A stretch of 34,221 bases of DNA from Phycicoccus sp. (GCA_017993715.1 JAGOME010000049.1:1-34221); one strand, 5' to 3'. Positions 23,034-31,862 are shown, numbered from the stretch's first letter. Program-made: numbers and translations. Notes: generated from the letters alone by a model not told the origin.

Positions 23034-24584
23034 TCAGCTGCGGCGGCGGCGACGGGCGATCAGCGTGGCCGACCGATCGAATGGCGCAGCGAGGATCTCG
23101 CCGAAGGTCGTGCCCGTCGCGATGGCGAGCAGCGTCGCGAGGGCGAACACGATCTTGATCAGGCCGCTCTCGATGGCCAACGTGCCTGCCCCCTGCACAC
23201 CCACCATCTGATAGATACCGCGAAAGAGCAGCAGACCCGGCAACAGCGCCAGGGTCGAGGGGACGATGAGGACGAGCGCCGGAGCCCGCAGCCGCTCGGC
23301 AGCGAAGCGGCCGAGGAAGCCCACGACGATCGCCGCGCCGGCGGTGGCCATGATCGGCCCCGCGATGCCGGTGCGCTGCAAGGTCTGCACCACCGTCACC
23401 CCGACCACACTGAGGAGGGCACACGGCCCGAGCATCCGCGGCCTGGACTGCAAGGTCACGGCCGCCATGCCGCCGAGGACGAGACCGGCACTGAGGACCC
23501 AGGCCCACGATGCCTCCGTTGGTTGCAGGTCGACGACGGTCGGCGAGGTCACGTGACTGAGTGACGTCAGCCGCGCCGTCACTTGCACGGCACTACCGAC
23601 ACCGAGGATGACGCCGAGCAGCGTGATCGAGGTGCCGAACATCCGCCCGACCCCCGTGAGCGGATAGCCGGAGAGCACGTCCTCGATGGCCGAGGCCCAT
23701 GTGGCCCCGGGCAACAGGGAGACGATCCCGCCAGCGACCATGAACGCGAAGTCCGACGGACTGATGGGCAGGATCTCCAGCGCCCCGAGGAGATACCCGA
23801 GCCAGGCGAGCAGGGTGGCAAAGAATGCCGCCCCGGCATCGACGTAGAAGTCCGGCAGTCGCAGCGGGCGCACGGCGCTGTGCACCGTGGCCACGACCAG
23901 CACCGACAGGAATATCCACAGCCCGGCGAAGAGCCCGGCCCCGATCATCAGGGCGACCGCGGTCGCGACCAGGGCCGAGGCCACAGTGCGGACCCGGTCG
24001 GGCCAGCGGCGAGATCGCGCCTTGATCCGGCGCAACTCGACCACGGCCGCGTCGAGGTCAAGATCTCCCGCCACCATCGCCGCAACGAGCTGGTGGATCG
24101 CCGTCAACCGGTCGTGATCGGGTCGGGTCGCGCGCACCACCCGTAGCTGGGTCCAGGGGGCTCCTTCGGCCGAATGCGCCTGCAGGAGAAGAGATTGCAG
24201 CGTGATATCGATCTCGAGATTGGGCAGCCCGCTCGCGGCCCCGACCGCCGCCATGCTCGCCTCGACCTGGGGTGCACCCGCTCCGCTGCGAAGCATGAGC
24301 TCGCCCAACTGGCCGGCGAACCGCAGCGCCTCAAGCACCCGATCGCCCTCATCGGGGACCTCCGAGGGGATCTCGACATGGCGGTAGGGCGTGCCCTGGA
24401 CGAGCTCGACGAGCGGGATCGGATCGGTGGGCGGCTCGCCACGCATGTGACGCACCCGCAACCAGGCCTCCCGGCCGGCGAGCGTGGCCCGGCTGCGGGG
24501 ACGGGGTTGCGTCACCTCAGGGTCCAGCGGTGCCGTGAGGTCATCCGGCTCCGGGGCCTCGGACAACAGGTCGCCCTCGCTCAT
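23034..24584 (-). CDS. ThrE-type threonine/serine exporter family protein
   Basis: This 516-residue protein combines the two halves of ThrE. After a soluble N-terminus of about 190 residues containing 'LRFAGQLGELMLRSGAGAPQ' (DUF1212 opening), about ten membrane helices follow in two sets, ending 'GTTFGEILAAPFDRSATLIA' and a basic tail. 'PGATWASAIEDVLSGYPLTG' and 'RGIYQMVGVQG' are family marks. ThrE of Corynebacterium glutamicum exports threonine and serine. ATG at 24584 overlaps the kinase stop by four bases (ATGA), so translation is coupled to the Ser/Thr kinase. The end converges with the LysR gene, 24 bp away. Confidence 0.87.
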   Translation of the reverse strand: MSEGDLLSEAPEPDDLTAPLDPEVTQPRPRSRATLAGREAWLRVRHMRGEPPTDPIPLVELVQGTPYRHVEIPSEVPDEGDRVLEALRFAGQLGELMLRSGAGAPQVEASMAAVGAASGLPNLEIDITLQSLLLQAHSAEGAPWTQLRVVRATRPDHDRLTAIHQLVAAMVAGDLDLDAAVVELRRIKARSRRWPDRVRTVASALVATAVALMIGAGLFAGLWIFLSVLVVATVHSAVRPLRLPDFYVDAGAAFFATLLAWLGYLLGALEILPISPSDFAFMVAGGIVSLLPGATWASAIEDVLSGYPLTGVGRMFGTSITLLGVILGVGSAVQVTARLTSLSHVTSPTVVDLQPTEASWAWVLSAGLVLGGMAAVTLQSRPRMLGPCALLSVVGVTVVQTLQRTGIAGPIMATAGAAIVVGFLGRFAAERLRAPALVLIVPSTLALLPGLLLFRGIYQMVGVQGAGTLAIESGLIKIVFALATLLAIATGTTFGEILAAPFDRSATLIARRRRRS

Positions 24585-26500
24585 GGCAGGGCGGGCAGCC
24601 AGGCCCAGGTGGACGGATCACCGATCGGCCACCACACGGGGCTCCCACTCAGCAGCCCCCACGCCAGCAGCCCGATCGCAGCCACCCCCAGCACGCCGAT
24701 CCCGACGCCGACGGCAGCCGGCGGATGCAGGCCGCGGACGATGCTGCGCGTGCCGCGCCGCGTGCTCACCCCACCTGGCCCCCACCACAGGACCACCAGC
24801 CCGAGGAAAGCCCCCGCGGCTAGGGGCACGAAGGTGGGGAGCAGCGCGCCTTCACCTTGCACGGCCGTGAGCGCCCACGATGACGCGAATGCCGCCGACC
24901 CCACGACGAACAGCGGCAGGATCAGGGTCAGCGCGGCACCAACGATGGCGACCACGAAGTGCCACGGGCTCGTGGCCACCGCCAGGGGAACGTCGCTGCC
25001 GCGTCGTCCGCGCTCGTGACGACGCAGGACCAGTGACGTCACGGTCCGGTCGGTCAGTCGAGCCGCGACCAGCCACGCGAACACACCGGCCAATGTCACG
25101 ACGGGGAAGACCGCGGCAGCGACAACGATGAGCACGAGGTAGGCGGTCAGCGTGCCGCTGCGGGTCGGCCGCCCAATCCGAGGGTCGCCCTGGCCGGCTC
25201 CGACGGGGAGAGGGGCTCCCGATCCTGGGCCGCCCACCGGTCCTACGGGCGCGCCGGTGGGGGTGTGGGTCGGTCGCATGGACGGCGGCTGCGCAGGCAC
25301 GAGGGGTCGGTGCTGGACCGGCCCCGGACCGCCCTGGCGCAACGGCAGACCCGCGGGGCCGGGCGCTGCCGTCCACGCTGGCGGGGGCGCGGGGGCCGCG
25401 GCGGGCGCCATGCGGACGACGGACGGGGGGGCCTGGCTGGACCCGGCGACCGGTGAGGCCGCGGCCGGAGGGCGCATCGCCACCGGAGGGCGCGTCGCCA
25501 CCGGAGGGCGCACCGGACCTGGTGCCAACGGCGCCGCAGGAGGCAGCGCCGGCACCGGCCGGGGCGCAGGCGGCAGCGGCAGCGCAGCGGTGCGCGGCAC
25601 GGTCACCCGGGAGGTCGGCGGGGCCAGCCGCCGCAGCGCGACGACCTCGGTGACGGCCCCGCCCGCGGCATACCGCTGCAGTCCCGAGACCACCTCACGG
25701 GCCTGCGGTCGGTCGGCCGCATGGGGGGAGAGGGCGGCATACAGCAACGGCGCCAGTTTGTCGTCGACGCCGCCCAGATCCGGCTCACCACGCGAGACGC
25801 GCGCCAACACCGCGTCCATGGCTCCGCGCCCGAACGGCGGCCGGCCGCAGGCGGCATACGCGAGGGTCGCGGCCCAGCCCCACCAGTCGGTGGCCTGGGT
25901 GACCTGGCCACCTTCGATGATCTCAGGCGCGAGATATCCCGGGGTGCCCATGACCAGGCCCGTCTGGGTCAGCCGGACGTCGTCGGTGAGGTGCGCGATC
26001 CCGAAATCGATGAGGACCGGCTCACCGTCCTGCAGCAGCACGTTGCCGGGTTTGACATCGCGGTGGACGACGCCGGCCGCGTGGATCGCCTCGATGGCGC
26101 CCGCCATGCCGGCCGCGAGCCGATGCAGCGCGACCCGATCCAGCGGCCCATGCGCCTCGACATGTTCATCGAGCGCATCTCCGTCGACCCAACGGGTGAC
26201 CATGAACGGCTCGGGTCCATCGAGCTCGGCGTCGACGATCGGCGCCACATGCTCACTGCGAATGCGGCGAAGCGCATCGACCTCGCGGGCCAGCCGCGAG
26301 CGGGCCCCAGCATCGGCGTCCAGGTGCGGTCGCAGCAGTTTGATGGCGACCGCGCGCCCCTGACGATCCAGGGCCAAGTGCACGACGCCCATGCCGCCCT
26401 CGCCGAGCGGCTGCAGCAGGCGATACGACCCGACGACCCGATGCTGAGACCGCGCCCGGGCACCCGGGTCCGGGGCGTCATCGATCGCCTCGGTAGTCAT
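24581..26500 (-). CDS. PknB-type Ser/Thr protein kinase with C-terminal membrane region
   Basis: ATG at 26500 gives 639 residues; a GTG nine bases earlier is possible. All kinase motifs are present: 'GEGGMGVVH' (P-loop), 'VAIKLL' (ATP Lys), 'HRDVKPGNVLL' (catalytic loop), 'DFGIAH' (metal Asp) and 'GYLAPEII'. A Pro/Ala linker (about 300-445) includes PPVA-type repeats encoded by the repeated word CCACCGGAGGGCGC near 25480-25513. The end has about four to five membrane helices with no extracellular sensor domain such as PASTA. It is the first gene before the ThrE-type exporter, with which it overlaps. Confidence 0.92.
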   Translation of the reverse strand: MTTEAIDDAPDPGARARSQHRVVGSYRLLQPLGEGGMGVVHLALDRQGRAVAIKLLRPHLDADAGARSRLAREVDALRRIRSEHVAPIVDAELDGPEPFMVTRWVDGDALDEHVEAHGPLDRVALHRLAAGMAGAIEAIHAAGVVHRDVKPGNVLLQDGEPVLIDFGIAHLTDDVRLTQTGLVMGTPGYLAPEIIEGGQVTQATDWWGWAATLAYAACGRPPFGRGAMDAVLARVSRGEPDLGGVDDKLAPLLYAALSPHAADRPQAREVVSGLQRYAAGGAVTEVVALRRLAPPTSRVTVPRTAALPLPPAPRPVPALPPAAPLAPGPVRPPVATRPPVAMRPPAAASPVAGSSQAPPSVVRMAPAAAPAPPPAWTAAPGPAGLPLRQGGPGPVQHRPLVPAQPPSMRPTHTPTGAPVGPVGGPGSGAPLPVGAGQGDPRIGRPTRSGTLTAYLVLIVVAAAVFPVVTLAGVFAWLVAARLTDRTVTSLVLRRHERGRRGSDVPLAVATSPWHFVVAIVGAALTLILPLFVVGSAAFASSWALTAVQGEGALLPTFVPLAAGAFLGLVVLWWGPGGVSTRRGTRSIVRGLHPPAAVGVGIGVLGVAAIGLLAWGLLSGSPVWWPIGDPSTWAWLPALP

Positions 26501-26569
26501 GGTGACCACGGTATGCCGTCAGCCTGGGTTTGCCCCAGATCGCAGCGCGTTCGGGGCAAACGCGCCAAC

Positions 26570-26998
26570 TCAGGTCTGGATGTAGTCCCGCAGTTGGTCC
26601 GCCTCGGCCTGGAGGGTGTCGATGCGCGACTTGACCACATCGCCGATGCTGACAATCGCGACGAGCGTGTCGTCGGCGACCACCGGGACGTGGCGAATCC
26701 GGCGCTCGGTCATCTGTCCGGCGAGAGTGACCAGATCATCGTCCGGGCCGCAGGTGTGGACCTGCTTGGTCATGATGCCCTGGACCTGGCTGTCGAGGAT
26801 CTGCGCCCCAGTGGTGTGCAGGTGCCGCACGACGTCGCGCTCACTGACGATGCCGGTGACGGCGGTGCCGTCGTCGCTGACGACAACGGCACCGATCCGA
26901 TGCTCGGCCAGGAGGGCCAGCAACTCGGCGACCGTGGCGGTCGGAGCGATGGTGACCACCTGGTCACCCTTGTGGCGCACGATGTCAGCGATCTTCAT
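26570..26998 (-). CDS. paired CBS-domain protein
   Basis: This 142-residue protein consists of two CBS motifs. The first is 'VAELLALLAEHRIGAVVVSD' then 'VTGIVSERDVVRHLH'; the second is 'LAGQMTERRIRHVPVVADDT' then 'VAIVSIGDVVKSRI'. A short helix ends the protein. CBS pairs bind adenosine nucleotides (AMP, ATP, SAM) and report energy state; stand-alone members occur widely in bacteria. No catalytic or DNA-binding domain is fused. ATG at 26998 fits the family start 'MKIADIV'. It is read in the same direction as LacI upstream, but 160 bp separate them, so the two may not be one operon. Confidence 0.9.
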   Translation of the reverse strand: MKIADIVRHKGDQVVTIAPTATVAELLALLAEHRIGAVVVSDDGTAVTGIVSERDVVRHLHTTGAQILDSQVQGIMTKQVHTCGPDDDLVTLAGQMTERRIRHVPVVADDTLVAIVSIGDVVKSRIDTLQAEADQLRDYIQT

Positions 26999-27158
26999 AA
27001 TTGCACCGTAGTCACCCGCACCAGGAGACGCCAGGGAAACGGCCAGGCGCCCGCGATACGACCACGGCGCGACGGCATTCCGGACGGGTCTGTTCTTTAC
27101 GCGGTTCGTGTGCCACGCGTCGTTGGGCCCAGGGCAACGCCCCGTGACGAATGCCGCG

Positions 27159-28181
27159 TCACCGCAGGCGCGCGGCCCCCGTGGACCCCCGCACGACCAG
27201 CTCGGGCCGGAAGATCAGCTCGCCGCTGCCAGTCCACGTGCCGTGTACGAGGTCGACGAGCGCCTCGACGGCCGCCTCGCTCATCGCCCCGACCCGCTGG
27301 CGGATCGTGGTGAGTGGCGGTCCGGTGAACTCCATCAGGGGCGAGTCGTCGTAGCCGACGACCGAGACATCCCCCGGCACGTCCAACCCCATCGAGGTGG
27401 CCGCGCGCACGGCGCCCAAGGCCATCAGGTCGCTCCCGCAGATGATGGCCGTGGCGCCGAGGCTGATCAGCCGGCTGGCCGCGGCCCCGCCCCCCTCGAC
27501 GGAGAAGACGGTGTGAGTGATGAGCGGGTCGGCGTTGCGGCCGTGGCGTTCGCGGATGGCCTCTCGGAAACCCTCCACCTTGCGCAGAACCGGGGTGAAC
27601 CGATGCGGGCCGACGGCCAGGCCGATCCGCGTGTGGCCAAGCTCGGCCAGGTGCGCGACGGCGAGCTGCATGGAGCCGACGTCGTCGTTGGAGATCGCTG
27701 GCGCGTCGAGCTCGGGGATCGGCCCGTTAACGAGCACGATGGGCAGGCCCCGCTCCTGGAGGCGGCGATAGCGCTCGGCCTCACTCGTGGAGTCCGCATG
27801 CCGCCCCGAGACATAGATGATGCCGCTCACCCCTCGGTCCAGGAGCAGCTCGACGTACTCGTCCTCGGTAATGCCGCCGGGTGCCTGGGTGCACAGCACC
27901 GGGGTGAACCCGTGGGCGGCCAGCGCCGACTCGATGTGCTGGGCAAAGAGGGGGAAGATCGGGTTGACCAACTCGGGGATGACCAGGCCGACCAGCGAGG
28001 TGGCTTTGGGGCGCAGCCGGCTTGGCCGGTCATAACCGAGCACATCGACGGCGGTGAGCACGGCTTCGCGCGTGGCCGACGCCACACCCGGCCTGTCGTT
28101 GAGGACGCGGCTCACCGTGGCTTCACTGACCTCGGCCTGGGCCGCGATGTCGGCGAGCCGCGGCGTGCGGTGATCGCTCAT
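27159..28181 (-). CDS. LacI-family transcription regulator
   Basis: This 340-residue regulator begins with the LacI HTH 'RLADIAAQAEVSEATVSRVL' (about 8-27) and hinge 'LGYDRPSRLRP', followed by a periplasmic-binding-protein-like sugar domain ('LVGLVIPELVNPIFPLFAQH'). ATG at 28181 is the only good start. It is divergent from the sugar-ABC ATPase gene, and a LacI-type operator lies in the gap, so it likely represses that gene and itself until a sugar binds. Which sugar cannot be read from the sequence. The GAATGCCG octamer at 27149 lies just after its stop. Confidence 0.92.
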   Translation of the reverse strand: MSDHRTPRLADIAAQAEVSEATVSRVLNDRPGVASATREAVLTAVDVLGYDRPSRLRPKATSLVGLVIPELVNPIFPLFAQHIESALAAHGFTPVLCTQAPGGITEDEYVELLLDRGVSGIIYVSGRHADSTSEAERYRRLQERGLPIVLVNGPIPELDAPAISNDDVGSMQLAVAHLAELGHTRIGLAVGPHRFTPVLRKVEGFREAIRERHGRNADPLITHTVFSVEGGGAAASRLISLGATAIICGSDLMALGAVRAATSMGLDVPGDVSVVGYDDSPLMEFTGPPLTTIRQRVGAMSEAAVEALVDLVHGTWTGSGELIFRPELVVRGSTGAARLR

Positions 28182-28259
28182 GCGGGGAATTTAGCAAGGT
28201 GGCCGCAAGTTCTTGCAGAAACAGGGGCTAGCGCGGACAGCCATCCGCCTGCCATACTT

Positions 28260-28304
28260 GTTAAACCGTTTACATCCCGGGTCTCCCGAGAATCCCGTAA
28301 ACGG
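28260..28304. promoter_or_regulatory. LacI-type operator
   Basis: TAAAC-C-GTTTA (28262-28272) is a perfect 5-bp dyad, within GTTAAACCGTTTAC, a typical LacI/CcpA-family core. A related half-site GTAAACGG begins at 28297. Both lie between the LacI gene (start 28181) and the ABC ATPase (start 28369), suited to control both. Confidence 0.65.
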
Positions 28305-28368
28305 CGTCCGTTCCCTTACTCGGATCGTCCGGCACGTTCCTGCCGGTGAAGGAAAGGTGTGCTGCCAC

Positions 28369-29475
28369 ATGGCAACCGTCAAGTTCGACAACTCGACCCG
28401 GATCTACCCGGGCATGGAGCGTCCCTCGGTGGACAAGCTCAACATCGACATCGAGGACGGCGAGTTCCTCGTCCTCGTCGGCCCGTCCGGCTGTGGCAAG
28501 TCCACCAGCCTGCGGATGCTGGCCGGCCTCGAAGAGGTCAACCAGGGCAAGATCTGGATCGGTGACCGCGATGTCACCAACCTCTCGCCCAAGGACCGCG
28601 ACGTGGCGATGGTCTTCCAGAACTACGCGCTCTACCCGCACATGTCCGTCGCCGACAACATGGGCTTCGCCCTGAAGATCGCCGGCGTCGACAAGGGCGA
28701 GATCCGCAAGCGTGTCGAAGAGGCCGCCAAGATCCTCGACCTCACGCAGTACCTCGAGCGCAAGCCCAAGGCCCTCTCCGGTGGCCAGCGCCAGCGCGTC
28801 GCCATGGGTCGCGCCATCGTGCGTTCGCCCCAGGTCTTCCTCATGGACGAGCCGCTGTCCAACCTGGACGCCAAGCTCCGGGTCCAGACCCGCACCCAGA
28901 TCGCCAGCCTGCAGCGCCGCCTGGGCGTCACCACGGTCTACGTCACCCACGACCAGACCGAGGCCATGACCATGGGTGACCGCATCGCGGTCCTCAAGGA
29001 CGGCCTGCTCCAGCAGTGCGCGACCCCGCGCGAGATGTACGACAGCCCGGCCAACCTGTTCGTCGCCGGTTTCATCGGCTCCCCCGCGATGAACCTGGTC
29101 AACGTCCCGGTCACCGAGGGTGGCGTCAAGTTCGGCAACCTCGCGATGCCGATCAGCCGCGAGGCTCTCAGCGGTGGCGGCTCCAGCGTCGTCGTCGGTG
29201 TGCGTCCCGAGGACATCACCATCTCGACTGACCCCAACGGTCTTGAGCTGACCGTGGAGCTCGTCGAGGAGCTCGGCGCCGACGCCTATGTCTATGGCAC
29301 GCCCACGGACGCCAGCGTCAGCATGGACGGGTCCGGCGAGTCCGGCCTGGCCAAGCCGTTCATCTTCCGCGTGGACGGCCGCGACGTGCCCGAGAAGGGC
29401 GCAAAGATCCGCGTCGTTCCCAACGTCAACCACGTCCACGTCTTCAACAAGGAGACGGGCGCCCGCCTCAGCTGA
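28369..29475 (+). CDS. sugar ABC transporter ATPase (UgpC/MsmK-type)
   Basis: ATG at 28369, with GAAGGAAAGG ending 11 bases upstream, gives 368 residues. Walker A is 'GPSGCGKSTSLR', the signature 'LSGGQRQRVAMGRAIVRSPQ', Walker B 'VFLMDEPLSNLDAKL' and the H-loop 'VYVTHDQTEAMT'. The C-terminal third holds the TOBE/MalK regulatory domain ('VGVRPEDITI'). These ATPases often serve several sugar importers. No permease or binding protein gene is adjacent, so it is an orphan ATPase, as MsmK is in Streptomyces and Streptococcus. Codon use is unusually uniform (C-ending), hinting at high expression. A strong hairpin follows. Confidence 0.95.
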   Translation: MATVKFDNSTRIYPGMERPSVDKLNIDIEDGEFLVLVGPSGCGKSTSLRMLAGLEEVNQGKIWIGDRDVTNLSPKDRDVAMVFQNYALYPHMSVADNMGFALKIAGVDKGEIRKRVEEAAKILDLTQYLERKPKALSGGQRQRVAMGRAIVRSPQVFLMDEPLSNLDAKLRVQTRTQIASLQRRLGVTTVYVTHDQTEAMTMGDRIAVLKDGLLQQCATPREMYDSPANLFVAGFIGSPAMNLVNVPVTEGGVKFGNLAMPISREALSGGGSSVVVGVRPEDITISTDPNGLELTVELVEELGADAYVYGTPTDASVSMDGSGESGLAKPFIFRVDGRDVPEKGAKIRVVPNVNHVHVFNKETGARLS

Positions 29476-29512
29476 GGCACCCCGCGGACCTCACCGTCCG
29501 CACAGTGACCGC

Positions 29513-29545
29513 CCTGGGGCCCGGGATCACCTCCCGGGCCCCAGG
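29513..29545 (+). terminator. terminator hairpin after the ABC ATPase
   Basis: CCTGGGGCCCGGGA (29513-29526) and TCCCGGGCCCCAGG (29532-29545) pair perfectly over 14 bp around a 5-nt loop, 37 bases after the stop. There is no T-run, as often in actinobacteria. Confidence 0.7.
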
Positions 29546-29596
29546 TGCATCACGCCCCCTCTCTGCCTGCCCGGACCGGCCCACCGGAGTTCTCAC

Positions 29597-30841
29597 ATGG
29601 CCTTCCAGATCACCACGGCAACACCGAATGCCGCGCTCCTCGACCTCCCCTGGGAGACCCCGCTCGAGGACTGGCCGCAGGACATCCTGGCGGCCCTGCC
29701 CCGGGGTATCTCCCGGCACGTCGTCCGCTTCGTCAAGGTCTCCGGTCGAGTCCTGGCAGTCAAGGAGATCAAGAAAGACCTCGCCCGCCGCGAGTACGCC
29801 ATGTTGCGCAACCTCCAGCGCCTGGACGAGCCGACGGTGGAGCCCTACGGAGTCGTCACGGGGCGGCGGACGCCCTCAGGCGAGAAGCTCGATGCCTGCC
29901 TGCTCACGACGCATCTGAAGTTCTCTCTCCCCTATCGAGCCCTGTTCAGTCAAAGCCTGCGGCCGGACACCGCGACCCGACTCATCGATGCCTTGGCGGT
30001 CCTCCTCGTCCGGCTGCACCTCGCCGGCTTCTGGTGGGGAGACGTCTCGCTGTCCAACACGCTCTTTCGGCGCGACGCTGGCGCCTTCGCGGCCTACCTG
30101 GTCGACGCCGAGACCGGAGAGCTGTTCCCCTCGCTGTCCGATGGCCAACGCGCCCATGACCTGGACATCGCCCGGGTCAACATCGCCGGTGAGCTCATGG
30201 ACCTGCAGGCCGGCGGCTTCCTCGAAGAGGAGGCCGACGCCGTCGAAATCTCGACCCGGATCATGACGCGCTACGAAGAGCTCTGGAACGAGCTGACCGC
30301 CGTCGAGGAGTTCGACACCGGCGAGCGCTGGCGCGTCGATGAGCGGATCCGCCGCCTCAACGCCTTGGGTTTCGATATCGACGAGCTCGCGATGAGCACC
30401 GACATCGACGGCACCCGCATCATCATCCAGCCCAAGGTCGTCGACGCCGGGCACCACTCGCGGCGGCTGCTGCGACTGACCGGCCTGGACGTCGAGGAGA
30501 ACCAGGCTCGGCGGCTGCTCAACGACCTGGACTCCTACCGTGCCGCCACCGATCGTCAGGGCGATGACGAGGAGATCGTCGCCCATGACTGGCTGACCCG
30601 GATCTACGAGCCGATCACGGCTCGGGTTCCTCGCGACCTGGCCGCCAAGCTCGAGCCGGCCGAGCTGTTCCACGAGGTGCTCGAGCACCGCTGGTATCTC
30701 GCAGAGCAGGCCCAGCACGATGTCAACATCGAAGACGCCATCGTGGACTACGTCGACTCCGTGCTGCCGACCAAGCCCGATGAGCGGGCGGTCGTCGGCA
30801 CCGACACCACCGACATTCCGGTCGTCGTCCTCGACACCTGA
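29597..30841 (+). CDS. DUF4032 kinase-like protein
   Basis: ATG at 29597 gives a 414-residue protein whose N-terminal two thirds resemble lipopolysaccharide-kinase folds. Candidate residues are the Lys in 'VLAVKEIKK' (Lys56), the catalytic-loop-like 'WWGDVSLSNTLF' (146-157, Asp149 and Asn155) and the metal-Asp-like 'YLVDAET' (167-173). The C-terminal part is DUF4032 itself ('GHHSRRLLRLTGLDVEENQA', then 'WYLAEQAQHDVNIEDAIVDY'). Function is unknown, although actinobacterial members are common. It follows the ABC ATPase after a terminator, so it is likely transcribed alone. One octamer lies in its fourteenth base region (29626). Confidence 0.85.
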   Translation: MAFQITTATPNAALLDLPWETPLEDWPQDILAALPRGISRHVVRFVKVSGRVLAVKEIKKDLARREYAMLRNLQRLDEPTVEPYGVVTGRRTPSGEKLDACLLTTHLKFSLPYRALFSQSLRPDTATRLIDALAVLLVRLHLAGFWWGDVSLSNTLFRRDAGAFAAYLVDAETGELFPSLSDGQRAHDLDIARVNIAGELMDLQAGGFLEEEADAVEISTRIMTRYEELWNELTAVEEFDTGERWRVDERIRRLNALGFDIDELAMSTDIDGTRIIIQPKVVDAGHHSRRLLRLTGLDVEENQARRLLNDLDSYRAATDRQGDDEEIVAHDWLTRIYEPITARVPRDLAAKLEPAELFHEVLEHRWYLAEQAQHDVNIEDAIVDYVDSVLPTKPDERAVVGTDTTDIPVVVLDT

Positions 30842-30869
30842 CCCTCACTCCCTCGGGAGTCGGCGTCAG
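30838..30869 (+). terminator. possible terminator after the DUF4032 gene
   Basis: CTGAC (30838-30842) and GTCAG (30865-30869) enclose an inner stem ACTCC/GGAGT (30847-30851, 30856-30860) with loop CTCG. The two stems would stack across unpaired bases. It overlaps the stop codon of the DUF4032 gene. Confidence 0.4.
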
Positions 30870-30937
30870 CGTGGTGCGCGGCCTAGGATCGAAGTTGTTC
30901 ACACCTGCGGCACGCGCACACCAATCGAGGGGACCCC

Positions 30938-31792
30938 ATGTCTGACCAGCCACCCACCACCGGATCGTCCTCGGAATCGGACTCCCCGTGGGGGCCGCCC
31001 CCCTCCTCGGCTGATTCGTCACAGCCGCCGACGTCGGCGCCCCAGCCCGCAGAGTCGCCTGCGGCCCCGTCGTCGAGCGGGTTCCCACCGCCTCCGCCGG
31101 CCCCGCCAGCCCAGCAGGCCGTCCCACAGCCCGCTCCGGGCCAGGGCTATCCCCCGCCCCCGCAGATGCCTCCTGCAGGGCCTGGATCGGGTTACCCGCC
31201 GCCGCAGGCCAATCCCTACGGCAGTTATGCGCCCGCTCCCCCATCCGGCGCTTACGGCGCGCCGGTCGTCGGGACCCTGCCTTACGTCGAGGCCAACTTC
31301 GGCCCGGTGGCCAGCTTTGGCCAGCGAGCCGGCGCCTATCTGATCGACGCAGCGCTCACCCTGATTGGGCTCATTCCGATGTTCATCGGGATGTTCATGA
31401 TGATCAGCGGGGCGGCGTCGGCCTCGAGCGAGTTCAACTACGAGACCGGGGTCTACGAAACCAGCGGCGGCAGTGGCGCGCTGGCCGGGTTCGGCGTGCT
31501 GATGATGTTCGTCGGTGGGCTGGTGTCCTTCGGCATCTGGCTGTGGAACCGCGTGTTCAAGATGGGCCGCACCGGTCAAAGCGTCGGCAAGCGGGTCGTC
31601 GGACTCAAACTCATCAACGCCGAGACCGGCCAGCCCGTCGGCGCCGGAAGTTCCTTCCTGCGCGAGGTCGTGCACTCCTTGGCCAACCAGATCTTCTACC
31701 TGTCCTTCCTCTGGATGCTCTGGGACGCCAACCGTCAGACCCTGGCCGACATGGTCATCAAGTCCAACGACATCGTCGTGCCCAAGAGCTGA
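30938..31792 (+). CDS. RDD-domain membrane protein with Pro-rich N-terminus
   Basis: ATG at 30938 (GAGGGG upstream) gives 284 residues. Residues 1-115 are a disordered Pro/Ala/Ser/Tyr tail ('GYPPPPQMPPAGPGSGYPPP'), a type often found in actinobacterial membrane proteins. 'FGQRAGAYLIDAALTLIGLI' begins the RDD domain, whose first Arg and Asp are seen, with membrane helices near 137-157, 185-206 and 244-262. 'GQSVGKRVVGLKLINAETGQ' is the conserved middle loop. RDD proteins may transport Na+/H+ or small molecules; the role is uncertain. It starts a same-strand run of three membrane-protein genes. Confidence 0.85.
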   Translation: MSDQPPTTGSSSESDSPWGPPPSSADSSQPPTSAPQPAESPAAPSSSGFPPPPPAPPAQQAVPQPAPGQGYPPPPQMPPAGPGSGYPPPQANPYGSYAPAPPSGAYGAPVVGTLPYVEANFGPVASFGQRAGAYLIDAALTLIGLIPMFIGMFMMISGAASASSEFNYETGVYETSGGSGALAGFGVLMMFVGGLVSFGIWLWNRVFKMGRTGQSVGKRVVGLKLINAETGQPVGAGSSFLREVVHSLANQIFYLSFLWMLWDANRQTLADMVIKSNDIVVPKS

Positions 31793-31808
31793 GCCACCCA
31801 TCTGTCGT

Positions 31809-31842
31809 CGCCGCAGGGTCCCGTCATCGGAGCCCTGCGGCG
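31809..31842 (+). terminator. hairpin between RDD and DUF4190 genes
   Basis: CGCCGCAGGG (31809-31818) and CCCTGCGGCG (31833-31842) pair perfectly over 10 bp with a 14-nt loop. It begins 17 bases after the RDD stop. It may end that transcript or reduce expression of the next gene, which starts 21 bp further on. Confidence 0.5.
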
Positions 31843-31862
31843 CCTGACCGCGAAGGACTCCG

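Noticed and set aside
27073-27156. CGGCATTC and GAATGCCG as stem of a terminator between lacI and the CBS gene
   Set aside because: The octamers are 68 nt apart with no further pairing; most octamers in the window are not paired this way.
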